DNA from: Actinomadura rupiterrae
Lineage (GTDB): Bacteria; Actinomycetota; Actinomycetes; Streptosporangiales; Streptosporangiaceae
Assembly (NCBI RefSeq): GCF_024172125.1
Contig: NZ_JAMZEA010000005.1
Span: 124,001-188,000 of the forward strand
Length of the DNA: 64,000 nt
Direction of reading: 5' to 3'
The notes under the pieces were generated by a model. The model did no database searches. It had not been told where the DNA came from and was given only the letters and a program-made list of their open reading frames with translations. Positions 1-14,683 of this stretch are shown here, piece by piece (positions within the stretch are counted from its first letter, which is position 1; each line of letters opens with the position of its first letter). The translations under genes were made by a program, and so were the position numbers.

Positions 1-7
1 CCGCTCA

Positions 8-500
8 GATGACCGGACGGGCAGCCAGACGATCGAACGAGCAGCCGGACGCTCGTCCACCCAGACACTCACTCGATCACCCGACCAGACAAGCGCGCGC
101 CCGACCAGACGATCGCTCGACCAGGCGATCGTTCACCCGATCAGGCGATCGCTTAATCACGCGATCGGGCCATCGCACAAAAGTTCCTTCGACCACACGA
201 CTGCCCGCCCGGCCAGATGACCGGACGGGCAGCCAGACGATCGAACGAGCAGCCGGACGCTCGTCCACCCAGACACTCACTCGATCACCCGACCAGACAA
301 GCGCGCGCCCGACCAGACGATCGCTCGACCAGGCGATCGTTCACCCGATCAGGCGATCGCTTAATCACGCGATCGGGCCATCGCACAAAAGTTCCTTCGA
401 CCACACGACTGCCCGCCCGGTCAAATGACCGGACGGGCAGCCAGACGATCGAACGAGCAGCCGGACGATCGTCCACCCAGACACTCAATCGATCACCCGA
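8..500. repeat. 208-bp tandem repeat, about 2.4 copies
   Basis: A 208-bp unit starts near 8, 216 and 424. The first two copies are almost identical and the third decays after about 500. Each unit contains shorter degenerate sub-repeats built on the palindrome CGATCG (five or so per unit), so this is a repeat of repeats. Reading frames here merely reflect the high GC content and repetition and look unlike protein. The array lies downstream of gltD and may continue left of the window. Confidence 0.9.
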
Positions 501-542
501 TCGGGCGAGCGCTCGACCAGGCGATTGCTCGCCTGGTCTGGC

Positions 543-677
543 GAGCGATCGCTCGGGCAGACGGTCAGGTGAGCGATCGCTCGGGCAGACGGTCAGGTGA
601 GCGATCGCTCGGGTGGGCGGTCGGGTGAGCGATCCTTCGGGCGGGCGGTCGGGTGAGCGTTCGGTTGGGTGGTGGGG

Positions 678-683
<6 letters not shown>
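543..683. repeat. 28-bp tandem repeat, five decaying copies
   Basis: Copies start at 543, 571, 599, 627 and 655. The first two are identical, with core GAGCGATCGCTCGGGCAGAC, and the later ones diverge progressively towards the end of gltD. The first three copies contain the octamer GCGATCGC. The last copy runs into the gltD stop codon, so the array abuts or slightly overlaps the gene end. No typical terminator hairpin for gltD is visible between gene and array. Confidence 0.85.
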
Positions 684-2141
<1,458 letters not shown>

Positions 2142-2158
2142 GTTCGGTAGTCCCCCTC

Positions 2159-6715
<4,557 letters not shown>

Positions 6716-7349
6716 CAACCCTCCCGTCGTCGTGGTGTCACTGGCTGGGATGTCAGTGCAAGCACGGGACGGCATTGGCCCTGCTGCGGTGAGATGACAT
6801 TACATCACTGCCGGGATCATGCCCGAGACGCCTAGATCGCGAAACGTGTCCGGGTCCGATGATCTTCGTCGATCTCGTAGATCTCCGCGTGGTTTAGACC
6901 AGCTTAGTGGCCCCCTCACCCGCCAAAACGCGCTGACCTGGGGTGATCATCGTCACCGCCGCGCAGACGTTTAGCCCCCGCCCGCAACAGGAAGACTCCG
7001 CCTCGCCCCCACCATCGCCCGCCCACCCCCTCCCACCCACCCCAATCTCACTATGTGGACACCCCCAACCACCCCAAAATCCCCTTTAACGAACTCCCCA
7101 AGCACCCTCCGGGGGACGCACGGGACCGGCACCTCCCAAACCAAGAGCGCGACCAGAAGCACGCCTTGTGCCCTTGTGAACCCCTGGCGCCGACCGCCCC
7201 GCCTACCCAGCCGCCCAACTGTTGAGGAAGCAACCAACGCGCGGACCAGTCGGGGCGTGCCCAGCCGCGGTGCTGACGGGTCGGTGCAGGTCAGGGGGCG
7301 TGGAGGCGGGTGGTGTGGGCGGGTTGGTGCGGGTTTTGGCGGTGCGGGG
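6716..7349. other. gltB upstream region, no gene seen
   Basis: This 634-bp spacer separates gltB from the preceding minus-strand gene. The part next to gltB (about 6716-6960) is less GC-rich and should hold the gltBD promoter. The remainder is C-rich on the plus strand, as is common between actinomycete genes. Frames crossing it have no protein-like composition or ribosome site. I could not place a convincing promoter or a GlnR box. Confidence 0.6.
6793..6806. promoter_or_regulatory. Small inverted repeat upstream of gltB, possible operator
   Basis: GATG and CATC arms flank a 6-bp spacer (GATGACATTACATC), about 80 bp before the gltB start in an AT-richer patch. The arms are only 4 bp, so the symmetry could be chance. 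Its position fits a promoter-proximal regulator site, but the regulator cannot be named from the sequence. Confidence 0.25.
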
Positions 7350-8909
7350 TCAGCTGGTGCGGGCGGCTCGGTCGAGGGGGGCGGGGGCCTTCTGGCCCTC
7401 GATCAGGATCGAGAGGAGCGTCTCGTCCTTGGCGGCGCTCGCGGCGTCGCCGGTGCCCGTGAGGTGCTGCGCCCAGGCCACGACGGCGAAGTGGCCCATG
7501 GCCACACCGCGTGCCGCGCCGTAGCCCTGCTGTCCGAACGTGCCGAGCGGGCCGTCCGAGGTCAGGGGCTTGGCGAACCCGCCGCCGCGGCCCTGGCCCA
7601 GCGCGTCCACCACGGCGTTCGCGGACGGGGCGTCCACGAGGTTGAACACCGTCACCGACAGCGCGTATCCGTGCGCCGTGTCGGCGTAGAGCGTCCGGGC
7701 GGCCTGGGTGCAGCCCGCGCGGTGCAGGCCCTTCGCGATGTCCGAGCCCCACACGGCCGAGGTGCAGTCGCCGCTCAGCTGCTTGGCCCGCAGCGTCAAC
7801 TTCGCCTTCCCGGACACTTCGACCGTCGTCGCGTCCGGCGGGAACGCCTCGCCCTCGGTCAACGGCGCCGTGTCGGCCGACCGCTTCTCGATCCCCGCGT
7901 AGGCGCGGGTCGAGGGCGAGCTGGAGTACGTCGAGGGCGACACGCCGTTCTGCGCCGCCTGCCCGGAAGCCCCGTCGTCCGGCTTCCCCTTCGCGCGCGT
8001 GTCGTGCGTCCCGACCAGCAAGGCCGCCATCCCGACCACGAGCAGCACCGCAAGCCCTGCGGCCCATCCGAAGTACGCCCGAGCCGAAGGGCCCCGCTTC
8101 CGCTTCGCCGACTGCCCGCCTAGGCCGTCGGGTCCGTGATCGTCCCCGTACGAACCCCTGCTCGGCTCTTCGGTTCGCCGACCACCTCGTGGGGCTCCCT
8201 TGCGGACGCCCTTTACCGGCCTCCCGGACGCACCGCGCTGCGGCTCGTGTCCTAGGCGGGGTGCGGCCTCGTCGTAACCACGCTCCTCGCTGCTAAAACC
8301 GCGCGAGTCGCCGCGTCCAGTCGCCGCTGCGCGAGGGCTGGGCACGCCTGCACCGAACGCGGGGGGCTGGCCGTTCTCATAGCGAACGCCGCGCGGGCCG
8401 TCCTGATAACCGGTGCCGCGCGTCTCGCCCCCGTAGCGGGCCCCGCGCGGGCCGTCCTCAAGGCGGGCCTCGCGCGGGCCGTCCTGGTAACCGGTGCCGC
8501 GCGTCTCGCCCTCGTAGCGGGCGCCGCGCGAGTCGCCCTCATAACCGGCGCCGCGCGTCTCGTCCTGGTAGCCGGCGCGCGTGGCGTCCTCGTAGCGGGT
8601 GGCGCTGTCGGAGGTGGCGCGTCTGGTGGTTCCGTTGCGGGTGCTGCGTTTGCGTTGCTTGGGTGCGTCCTCGCGGCGGGGGGCGCGCTTGTTTCGGTCC
8701 TGCTCGGCAGCGCGGGCGTCGTAGGCGCCCTGCGGGTCGTCGTAGGAGCCCTGGTAGGGGACGCCGGGTGCGGGGTTGCCGTAGGCGTCGCTCGGCGGGC
8801 CGTCCCCGCGCGGGGCGGACGGCTGGGAGCGGCGGTCATCGCGGGGGCGGGCGCCGCGCGAGCGGCGGGCCTGGGCCGGAACGCGGGACCGGGCGGCGGG
8901 CCGGTTCAT
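7350..8909 (-). CDS. Membrane-anchored protein with 9-residue repeats, unknown function
   Basis: This 519-residue protein has three parts. A basic, disordered N-terminal half carries eight 9-residue repeats of the form Y-[EQ]-[DG]-x-[TP]-R-G-x-[GR] (residues about 105-178). One transmembrane helix follows at about 278-300. The rest is a C-terminal domain of about 200 residues, predicted extracytoplasmic. That domain is homologous to the next gene's C-terminal domain: both have a TEGE[AV]FP[PA]D motif, a Cys-x-x-A-x-WG segment and a second Cys in C-T-Q. The start ATG overlaps the stop of that neighbour (ATGA), so the two are translationally coupled. I do not recognise the family. The paired paralogues and two conserved cysteines suggest an exported domain with a disulfide. 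Confidence 0.8.
   Translation of the reverse strand: MNRPAARSRVPAQARRSRGARPRDDRRSQPSAPRGDGPPSDAYGNPAPGVPYQGSYDDPQGAYDARAAEQDRNKRAPRREDAPKQRKRSTRNGTTRRATSDSATRYEDATRAGYQDETRGAGYEGDSRGARYEGETRGTGYQDGPREARLEDGPRGARYGGETRGTGYQDGPRGVRYENGQPPAFGAGVPSPRAAATGRGDSRGFSSEERGYDEAAPRLGHEPQRGASGRPVKGVRKGAPRGGRRTEEPSRGSYGDDHGPDGLGGQSAKRKRGPSARAYFGWAAGLAVLLVVGMAALLVGTHDTRAKGKPDDGASGQAAQNGVSPSTYSSSPSTRAYAGIEKRSADTAPLTEGEAFPPDATTVEVSGKAKLTLRAKQLSGDCTSAVWGSDIAKGLHRAGCTQAARTLYADTAHGYALSVTVFNLVDAPSANAVVDALGQGRGGGFAKPLTSDGPLGTFGQQGYGAARGVAMGHFAVVAWAQHLTGTGDAASAAKDETLLSILIEGQKAPAPLDRAARTS
8376..8599 (-). repeat. In-frame 27-bp repeats (eight 9-residue units)
   Basis: Eight 27-bp units lie inside the cytoplasmic half of the anchored protein and encode variants of Y-E-G-E-T-R-G-T-G and Y-Q-D-G-P-R-G-A-R. 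The period is kept exactly, preserving the frame, while the sequence varies between copies. The segment alternates Asp/Glu with Arg and Tyr and is predicted to be disordered. Confidence 0.85.
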
Positions 8910-9757
8910 TGCTTGGTGTTGTCCCCGGCCATCTCCAGGCGGCCCCAGACGAAGTCGGCGGGCTTCTCGACGGCGAGGCTGAGGTCCACGAGCTCGGACA
9001 GGTTGGCCGGTTGCGCGCCGCCCGCCCGCTGCACCCAGGACATGATCACGAAGTGGCCGTAGGTGTGCGCGTAGGCCGCGGAGAACCCGGAGTGGAAGGC
9101 GGGCGCGCCGTCAGGGTTGTAGGCGCGGACGAAGCCGGAGCCGGTCGCCGGGTCCAGGTCGCGGACGATCTGCTGCGCGCCGTCCTGGTTCGCCATGTTC
9201 AGGACCGCAAACTGGCCGACGTGCTGCTTGTCCTGGCTCACGTAGGCGCCGCGCGCGACCTGCGTGCACTGGTACTTGGCCAGGTCTCCCTGGAGCCGCT
9301 GGCCCCAGGCCGCCTGCTTGCAGTCGCTCGCCAGGTTCGTCCCGGCGAGGGTGAAGGAGTACTTCTTGTACGCCACGGTCTTCACGTCCGCAGGGAAGAC
9401 CTCGCCCTCGGTGACCGGCCGCGCGTCGGCCTGCCGGTCGGCGATCTTGGCCATCTCCTTCTCGGGGGCCCACGGGGTGAACGCGGTCGGGACGATCTGC
9501 TCGCCCGCCGACGCGGACCCGCCGGACTTCTTGCCCCCGCCGCCGGACATCACCACGACACCGACCACGGCCGCGACCACCACGACGAGCGCCACCGCCC
9601 CGCCGATGAGGATCTTCGGGTTCGGTCCCTTCGTCCCCTTGCCGTCCCCGCCGCCGGAGTCCGCCGGCCAGAAGTCACGCCCGCCGGTCTTGGTGCCGGA
9701 CGGGGATCCGGACGGGTCCGATCCCGGGGATGCGCCTGTGTCACGAGCCTCGATCAC
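8906..9757 (-). CDS. Single-pass membrane protein, paralogue of downstream gene
   Basis: A short cytoplasmic N-terminus (about 45 residues) leads into a strongly hydrophobic helix at about residues 48-70. A Gly/Ser/Lys linker and an exported domain of about 200 residues follow, homologous to that of the gene downstream. Shared landmarks are TEGEVFPAD, a D-C-K-Q-A-A-W-G segment, Y-x-C-T-Q, and a W near the end. The start is uncertain. I chose the GTG at 9757 (283 residues) because upstream codons give only low-complexity Arg/Ala sequence; no strong ribosome site is visible. It ends in a 4-bp ATGA overlap with the next gene. Function is unknown. Confidence 0.75.
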   Translation of the reverse strand: MIEARDTGASPGSDPSGSPSGTKTGGRDFWPADSGGGDGKGTKGPNPKILIGGAVALVVVVAAVVGVVVMSGGGGKKSGGSASAGEQIVPTAFTPWAPEKEMAKIADRQADARPVTEGEVFPADVKTVAYKKYSFTLAGTNLASDCKQAAWGQRLQGDLAKYQCTQVARGAYVSQDKQHVGQFAVLNMANQDGAQQIVRDLDPATGSGFVRAYNPDGAPAFHSGFSAAYAHTYGHFVIMSWVQRAGGAQPANLSELVDLSLAVEKPADFVWGRLEMAGDNTKQ

Positions 9758-10183
9758 AGTGCGGGAGCCTATCGCTCCAGCCGCCCACGCGCGCACAAAA
9801 GGGCGTTTCCGGTCGCTACGCACCGGTCCGGCACCGTCACAGTCCGGACTGACACGAACCGACCGCCCAAACCCCTCCAAACCCCGTCCCCGCAGGCCAC
9901 CAAGACGCCCCGCAGCGCCTCCTGGCGCACCCTGAGCCCTCACGGCGGGCCTCTGAGCCGCCCTGGGGCTTGATCGGCCGCGCGATGCATCACGCGCCCC
10001 CAGGACCGTTGGCCAGAGCCCCCGACATCGCGCCCGCCAACCAGCCCCTGAGTCCCCAGGACCCGCCCAGCACCGCGACAACGCACGTACCGCCTGCTCC
10101 TTCGGCGGACGCGGCAGCGGGCACGGCAGCGGGCACGGACGGCACCGGGCACAGCGCCGGATCCTGCGGTGGGCACGGCGGCG

Positions 10184-10290
10184 GACGCGGTGACGGACGC
10201 GGTGACGGACGTGACGCCGGGCATGACGGCGGACGTGACGCCGGGCATGACGGCGGACGTGACGCGGGGCACAACGGCGGGTATGACGGC
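10184..10290. repeat. 24-bp tandem repeat
   Basis: The core GACGTGACGCCGGGCATGACG recurs at 10208, 10232 and, degenerate, at 10256. It is preceded by 12-bp GACGCGGTGACG units. The array decays into related GACGGCGGACG words up to about 10400. Confidence 0.8.
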
Positions 10291-10657
10291 GGACGCGGCG
10301 ACGCACGTGACGGCCAACCTGGCGGCGGACGCTGCGCGAGCGTGACGGCCAGCCTGGCGGCAGACGCGGCGACGCACGTGACGGCCGATGTGTCGGCAGA
10401 CCTCGCGGCGCACGCGGCGCCGGACGCAACGAGCCCCACACGCCGCTCGCCACTGATGCTCGCGCCGCTTACTGACGCGCGCGCCGCTCGGCACTGACGC
10501 AGCCACCGACTCGGAAGCCGGGACCGCGCTGTCGGTCAGGCCGCCGGGTCGGCATCACCGTCGTTCCTGGCGCATGCCGGGCCTGGCGTCGGGGCCAGAG
10601 GCGAGCTGAGGCTTGCTCGGCCGCGAAGTGCATTGCGTGCCCCGCCTCACGGCCATT

Positions 10658-10740
10658 CGTGGGAGGCTCCAGCGTCGCGTCCGGTTGCGGGAGGCCCCGG
10701 CGTCGCGTCCCGTTGCGGGAGGCCCGGCGTCGCGTCCGCC
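10658..10740. repeat. 28-bp tandem repeat, three copies
   Basis: Three copies start near 10658, 10686 and 10714, with the core GGGAGGCCCCGGCGTCGCGT. The third copy is one base shorter. It lies about 50 bp from the stop codon of the VIT-family gene, on its 3' side. Confidence 0.8.
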
Positions 10741-10790
10741 GAGCGGGGTTTGGGCCCGGGACCGGCTCGGCGGACGTGGTGGTGGGCGCG

Positions 10791-11522
10791 TCAGAGGCCG
10801 GTTTGGCCGATCAGCGCGCCCACGCCGAACGTGATCGCCGCGGCGGCGCCGCCGAAGGCCAGCTGCCGCAGGCCGCCGAACCACCACGAACGGGTCGTCA
10901 CGCGCGCGACGACCGCACCCGCGCCGAACAGCCCGAGCGCCGCCAGGATCGCGGCGGGCCACAGGTTCTGGGCGCCCAGCAGGTACGGCAGCACCGGCAG
11001 GACGGCGCCCACGGCGAACGACACGAACGACGACCCGGCCGCCAGCAGCGGGGACGGCAGGTCCCCGGGTGCGACGCCCAGCTCCTCGCGGGCGTGGACC
11101 TCCAGGGCGTCCTCGGGATTGCGCGACAGCTGCCGCGCGACCTCCGCCGCCGTGGCCGGGTCCACACCGCGGCGCTCGAAGACCGACGCGAGCTCCCGCT
11201 CCTCAGCCGCCGGATGCCGCGCCAGCTCCAGCCGCTCGACCTCGATCTCGGCCTGCGCCAGCTCCGACTGCGAGGCGACCGAGATGTACTCCCCGGCCGC
11301 CATCGAGAACGCCCCGGCGGCCAGCCCGGCGAGCCCGGCCAGCAGCACCACGTTCTGCGACGCGCTACCGCCCGCGACCCCGGCGATCAGCGCGAAGTTC
11401 GACACCAGGCCGTCCATCGCGCCGAACACCGCGGGCCGCAGCCAGCCGCCCGTCACGTCCCGATGATGGTGGTGATGCTCCGCCACCGTCTCGGGCTCTT
11501 CCTCCGCGGTCAATCCCCCCAC
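10791..11522 (-). CDS. VIT1/CCC1 family Fe/Mn transporter
   Basis: This 243-residue membrane protein belongs to the VIT1/CCC1 family, whose members move Fe2+ or Mn2+ out of the cytoplasm. The N-terminus has five consecutive histidines (16-20). The family segment FGAMDGLVSNFALIAGV forms TM1, GAFSMAAGEYISVASQ follows in TM2, a Glu-rich amphipathic metal-binding domain spans about residues 85-150, and three more helices end the chain. The start is GTG at 11522, with AAGGA 7 nt upstream overlapping the stop of lgt. Only 8 bp separate the genes, so it is cotranscribed with lgt. The metal specificity cannot be read from the sequence. Confidence 0.92.
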   Translation of the reverse strand: MGGLTAEEEPETVAEHHHHHRDVTGGWLRPAVFGAMDGLVSNFALIAGVAGGSASQNVVLLAGLAGLAAGAFSMAAGEYISVASQSELAQAEIEVERLELARHPAAEERELASVFERRGVDPATAAEVARQLSRNPEDALEVHAREELGVAPGDLPSPLLAAGSSFVSFAVGAVLPVLPYLLGAQNLWPAAILAALGLFGAGAVVARVTTRSWWFGGLRQLAFGGAAAAITFGVGALIGQTGL

Positions 11523-11530
11523 GTGCGTCC

Positions 11531-13168
11531 TTACTTCGCGTCCCGGACGGGCTCGCCCTTGCCCGCCCCGGCCCCATCATCGGTTCCGGCCTCGTCCTCG
11601 ACTCCGACCTCGCTCTTGGTTCCGGCCTCGTCCTTGGTTTCGGCTTCGCTCTTGGTCTCGGCCTTGGGCTCGGCCGCGTTCCCGCGCGCCGCTTCGGACT
11701 CGTCGTCCGGACGGTCCTCAGCCTCGTCTGCGGTGTCGGACGCTTCGGCGCTCGCCTCGTCCGAGGCGTCCTCCGCCTCGGACGCCTTCGGTCCGTCCGC
11801 CTCAGCGGTCGCCTCGGAGGCCTGCTCGTCCTTCACGGCCGCGTCCTCAGCCGCTCCAGGGGCGCCGTCCGCGTCCGCCTGGGACACATCGTCCGCGTCG
11901 GCCTCGTCCGCGACGCGAGCGTCGGCGTCGGACGCGTCATCCGCCTCAGCCTCGGCCTCGGTCTTGGACGCGTCGTCCGCCTCGGCCTCGGGCTCGGGCT
12001 CGGACGCGTCGCCCGTTTCGGACTCGGGCTCGGCCTGGGACGCGTCGGCCGCCTGAGTCTTCGAGGACTCCGTGGACGAGCCGTCTGCAGCAGCGGCGTC
12101 CTCGGAAGCGGGCTTCGCCTCGGCGGCGTCAGCCTTGGTGGTTTCCACCTCAGCACCGGATACGGCGCCGTCACTGTCGCCCTTCGTGGCCTTTTCGGAC
12201 TCGCCGGCCGCCGAGTCTCCAGAAGCCGACTCGTCCGCGTCGGAGACTTCAGGCCGCTCGTCGACCGCGGTCTGGTCGTCCACCACGGTCTCGTCGGCAA
12301 CAGGCGCATCGGCGACGGCCGGGGCGGGGCGTCCGACGGCTTCGGGGCCGGTCTTGTTGCGGGCCCAGTACAGGTAGCCGACCGCGCCGAGGAAGACGAT
12401 GATCGAGGTCCAGTCGTTCAGCCGCAGCCCGGCGAAGTGGTGGGCGTCGTCGATGCGCAGGGCCTCGATCCAGAAGCGTCCGAGGGTGTAGGCGGCGATG
12501 TAGAGCGCGAACGCGCGGCCGTGCGTGAGGTTGTAGCGGCGGCCGGCCCAGATCACCAGGATCGCGACGCCGAGGCACCAGATCGACTCGTACAGGAACG
12601 TCGGGTGGTAGGTGGCCACGTCGGCGTACTTCGGGTCGAGCGTGCCGTCCGCCGTGCGGGGACGGTGCGCCTGGTCGATCTTCAGCGCCCAGAAGGTGTG
12701 CAGCGGACGTCCGTAAAGCTCCTGGTTCCACCAGTTGCCCCAGCGGCCGATCGCCTGGGCGAGGGCGATACCGGGCGCGATGGCGTCGCCGAGCGCGAGC
12801 ACCGAGATGCCCCGGCGGCGGCAGCCGATGATCGCGCCGACCGCGCCGAGCACGACCGCGCCCCAGATGCCGAGGCCGCCCTCCCAGACCTTCAGCGCGT
12901 TGACCGGGTCCTTGCCGTCCCCGAAGTAGCGCTGGTAGTCGGTGATCACGTGGTAGAGCCGCCCGCCGACCAGACCGAACGGGACGGCCCAGACCGCCAC
13001 GTCGATCACGGTGCCGGGCTGTCCGCCCTTGGCCGCCCAGCGGCGCTCGCCGAGCCAGACCGCCACGACGATGCCAAGGATGATCATGAGTGCGTAGGCG
13101 CGGATCGGGATCGGCCCGAGGTGCCAGACGCCCTGGGAGGGACTAGGAATGAAGGCCACCGGCTGCAT
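11531..13168 (-). CDS. lgt: Prolipoprotein diacylglyceryl transferase with long acidic tail
   Basis: Lgt transfers diacylglycerol from phosphatidylglycerol to the lipobox cysteine of prelipoproteins in the membrane. Residues 1-275 are the multi-pass catalytic part: GGRLYH near 68-73, the signature GRWGNWWNQE at 141-150 (R142, N145) and HPTFLYES at 188-195. The position of E. coli His103 reads WEGGLGIWG, that is Trp, as in other actinobacterial Lgt to my knowledge. From about residue 275 to 545 runs a low-complexity Asp/Glu/Ala/Ser tail, nearly half the protein; shorter acidic tails are known in this phylum. No Shine-Dalgarno sequence precedes the ATG; a TAACGT box 8 nt upstream suggests a leaderless transcript. 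The VIT gene follows by 8 bp. Confidence 0.95.
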   Translation of the reverse strand: MQPVAFIPSPSQGVWHLGPIPIRAYALMIILGIVVAVWLGERRWAAKGGQPGTVIDVAVWAVPFGLVGGRLYHVITDYQRYFGDGKDPVNALKVWEGGLGIWGAVVLGAVGAIIGCRRRGISVLALGDAIAPGIALAQAIGRWGNWWNQELYGRPLHTFWALKIDQAHRPRTADGTLDPKYADVATYHPTFLYESIWCLGVAILVIWAGRRYNLTHGRAFALYIAAYTLGRFWIEALRIDDAHHFAGLRLNDWTSIIVFLGAVGYLYWARNKTGPEAVGRPAPAVADAPVADETVVDDQTAVDERPEVSDADESASGDSAAGESEKATKGDSDGAVSGAEVETTKADAAEAKPASEDAAAADGSSTESSKTQAADASQAEPESETGDASEPEPEAEADDASKTEAEAEADDASDADARVADEADADDVSQADADGAPGAAEDAAVKDEQASEATAEADGPKASEAEDASDEASAEASDTADEAEDRPDDESEAARGNAAEPKAETKSEAETKDEAGTKSEVGVEDEAGTDDGAGAGKGEPVRDAK

Positions 13169-13182
13169 GAGCGTTGACGTTA
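13169..13182 (-). promoter_or_regulatory. Leaderless promoter -10 box of lgt
   Basis: On the minus strand TAACGT (13182 to 13177) ends 8 nt before the lgt ATG and no purine-rich ribosome site lies between. This spacing puts the transcription start at or very near the A of the start codon. Confidence 0.55.
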
Positions 13183-13261
13183 CCGCGTCCGGAGGGTACG
13201 GGGACGCACGTCCCGCGCCGGAACACCCGATCGCCGGGTCTTCCGGGCGGATCGGATACCG

Positions 13262-13294
13262 GACGGCGGCGGACGACCGCGCTCCGCCGCCGTC
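13262..13294 (-). terminator. Hairpin terminator after DsbA-like gene
   Basis: A perfect inverted repeat has arms ACGGCGGCGGA and TCCGCCGCCGT extended by one G-C pair and a 9-nt loop, 18 nt downstream of the stop of the minus-strand thioredoxin-like gene. There is no T tract. Confidence 0.7.
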
Positions 13295-13311
13295 TCCGGC
13301 GTCCGCCGCGG

Positions 13312-14079
13312 CTACTTGCCGGCGGCCTGCTCGACGGCCTTGGTCAGGCCGTCCTCGCTGTTCACCTCAAGCTTGCGGCCGTTGAGGAACATCGTCGGCG
13401 TGCCCTGGACGTGGCGGGTGTCGAGCGCGTACGTGGTCATCTGGTCGACCTGGGACTTCTTCTGCATCCCGCGGACGCAGGGCTCGAAGTTCGCGTCACC
13501 GACCCCGAGCTGGTGCCCCCACTTCACCAGCTCGTCCGGGGAGAAGCCCTTGTCCCCTTCCTCCGGCTGCCTCTTGTAGAGCGTGTCGTGGTACGAGAGC
13601 CACTTGTCCGCCGGGACGCACAGGGCGGCGTTCGCACCGCGCTCGGAGTTGCCGCTGAGCGGCTCCTGCTGAAACAGGTGGAACGGCCGGTAGACGAGCT
13701 TGACCTTCCCGTCCGCGGCGAGCTTCCGCATCGTCCCGCCGAGGGACGCCTCCAGCGCCTTGCACGCCGGGCACTGGAAGTCCTCGAAGACCTCCAGGAC
13801 GGGCTTGGACACGCCCGTCTTCGCCATCGTGACCGAGCCGTCCGCCTCCCGCCCGACGGGCGCGGACGGACCGCTGTACGTCACCGCGTCCGCTCCCCCG
13901 CCGCCGTTCCCGCCCTTCTGCCCCGCGACCACGGCCACCACGACGGCGACCACCGCCGCCGCGGCCACGACCCCCGCCACGACCAAGAGCAACCTGGTGC
14001 GGCGGACCCGAGCGGCATCCGCCACCCGCTCCGCCGCCAGCCGCTCCCGCGCCGTCCGCGTCCTGTCGGCCTTGCTCAC
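13312..14079 (-). CDS. Membrane-anchored DsbA-like thioredoxin (CPAC)
   Basis: This 255-residue protein has a charged cytoplasmic start, one transmembrane anchor (about 28-52), a Gly-rich linker and a DsbA/BdbD-type thioredoxin domain with active site C103-P-A-C106 and a cis-Pro segment GTPTMF. It should form or rearrange disulfides in exported proteins. A start pair GTG-GTG lies at 14082/14079; I chose the second because GGGGGA is about 7 nt upstream. It is a paralogue of the next gene, but a 600-bp repeat spacer and a hairpin separate them, so it is probably transcribed alone. Confidence 0.9.
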   Translation of the reverse strand: MSKADRTRTARERLAAERVADAARVRRTRLLLVVAGVVAAAAVVAVVVAVVAGQKGGNGGGGADAVTYSGPSAPVGREADGSVTMAKTGVSKPVLEVFEDFQCPACKALEASLGGTMRKLAADGKVKLVYRPFHLFQQEPLSGNSERGANAALCVPADKWLSYHDTLYKRQPEEGDKGFSPDELVKWGHQLGVGDANFEPCVRGMQKKSQVDQMTTYALDTRHVQGTPTMFLNGRKLEVNSEDGLTKAVEQAAGK

Positions 14080-14560
14080 CACTCGATCCCCCGATCGACT
14101 CCACCTTCCACTGACGCTTGCAGAGCGTAGCGTCGTCACCCCACCACGGGACGTAATCACAACACTTCGCCCCCGAACCAACGGACGTCGCAAGCAGACG
14201 TCGCAAGCAAACGAACGCAACGTGCAGACGGACGGCGCGCGGCGGGCAGCGCACGGCGAGCAGCGCACGGCGGACGGGGCGGGGCGCTGCGCGGCGGGCG
14301 GCCCACACCGCGGGCGGGCACGCGAACGAACGGCGCACGCGAACGAATGCGCGGCGCAGGTGAACGCGCGGCGCTTGCGGATGGGCCAGGCATGCGCACG
14401 GGCCAGGCATGCGCACGGCGGCGCAGCGGATGGGCCAGGGATGCGCACGGCGGCGCGCGTGGATGGGCGGGCGGGGGCTTATGGACGGGCGGGGTGCGCG
14501 CGGACGGGTGGGGTCGGGCAGGGTTCGGGGCGTGCGGGCGGGTCGGCGTTCGCGGGGGTG

Positions 14561-14669
14561 GTGTTCGGGGGTGAGCGTTCGGACATCGGGTGTTCGGGGG
14601 CGAACGTTCGGGCTTCGGATGTTCAATGCTGAACGCTCGGGCACCGGATGTTCGGGTGCCCGAGCGTTC
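14561..14669. repeat. 29-bp tandem repeat, four copies
   Basis: The word TGTTC recurs at 14562, 14591, 14620 and 14649, exactly 29 bp apart, within units such as GTGTTCGGGGGCGAACGTTC. The last two units together form the terminator hairpin of the adjacent gene, so the array may have grown from, or given rise to, that hairpin. Confidence 0.85.
14631..14669 (-). terminator. Hairpin terminator of DsbA-VKOR operon
   Basis: There are perfect 15-bp arms GAACGCTCGGGCACC and GGTGCCCGAGCGTTC with a 9-nt loop, 14 nt past the stop of the minus-strand gene. No T tract follows. Confidence 0.75.
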
Positions 14670-14683
14670 TGGGACGGCGTGGG

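Larger units (their letters stand above)
9758..10790. other. 1.0-kb spacer with short tandem repeats, no gene
   Basis: Nothing here looks like a gene. Open frames on both strands are products of GC-rich repeats, for example long V-T-S-A-V-M-P-G runs. Two arrays are listed separately (24-bp units near 10.2 kb, 28-bp units near 10.7 kb). The segment just right of 9758 should contain the promoter of the minus-strand anchored-protein pair. Confidence 0.6.
14080..14683. other. Spacer between two DsbA-like genes, repeat-rich
   Basis: Apart from a promoter region next to 14080-14200, this spacer consists of GCGCACGGCG-type imperfect repeats (about 14215-14480), G-rich sequence and four 29-bp units at its right end. 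I see no gene. Confidence 0.6.

Noticed and set aside
9758..10506. Long minus-strand frames upstream of the second anchored protein
   Set aside because: They are built from 24-bp repeats and Arg/Ala-rich sequence with no ribosome site. The protein-like part begins near 9757.
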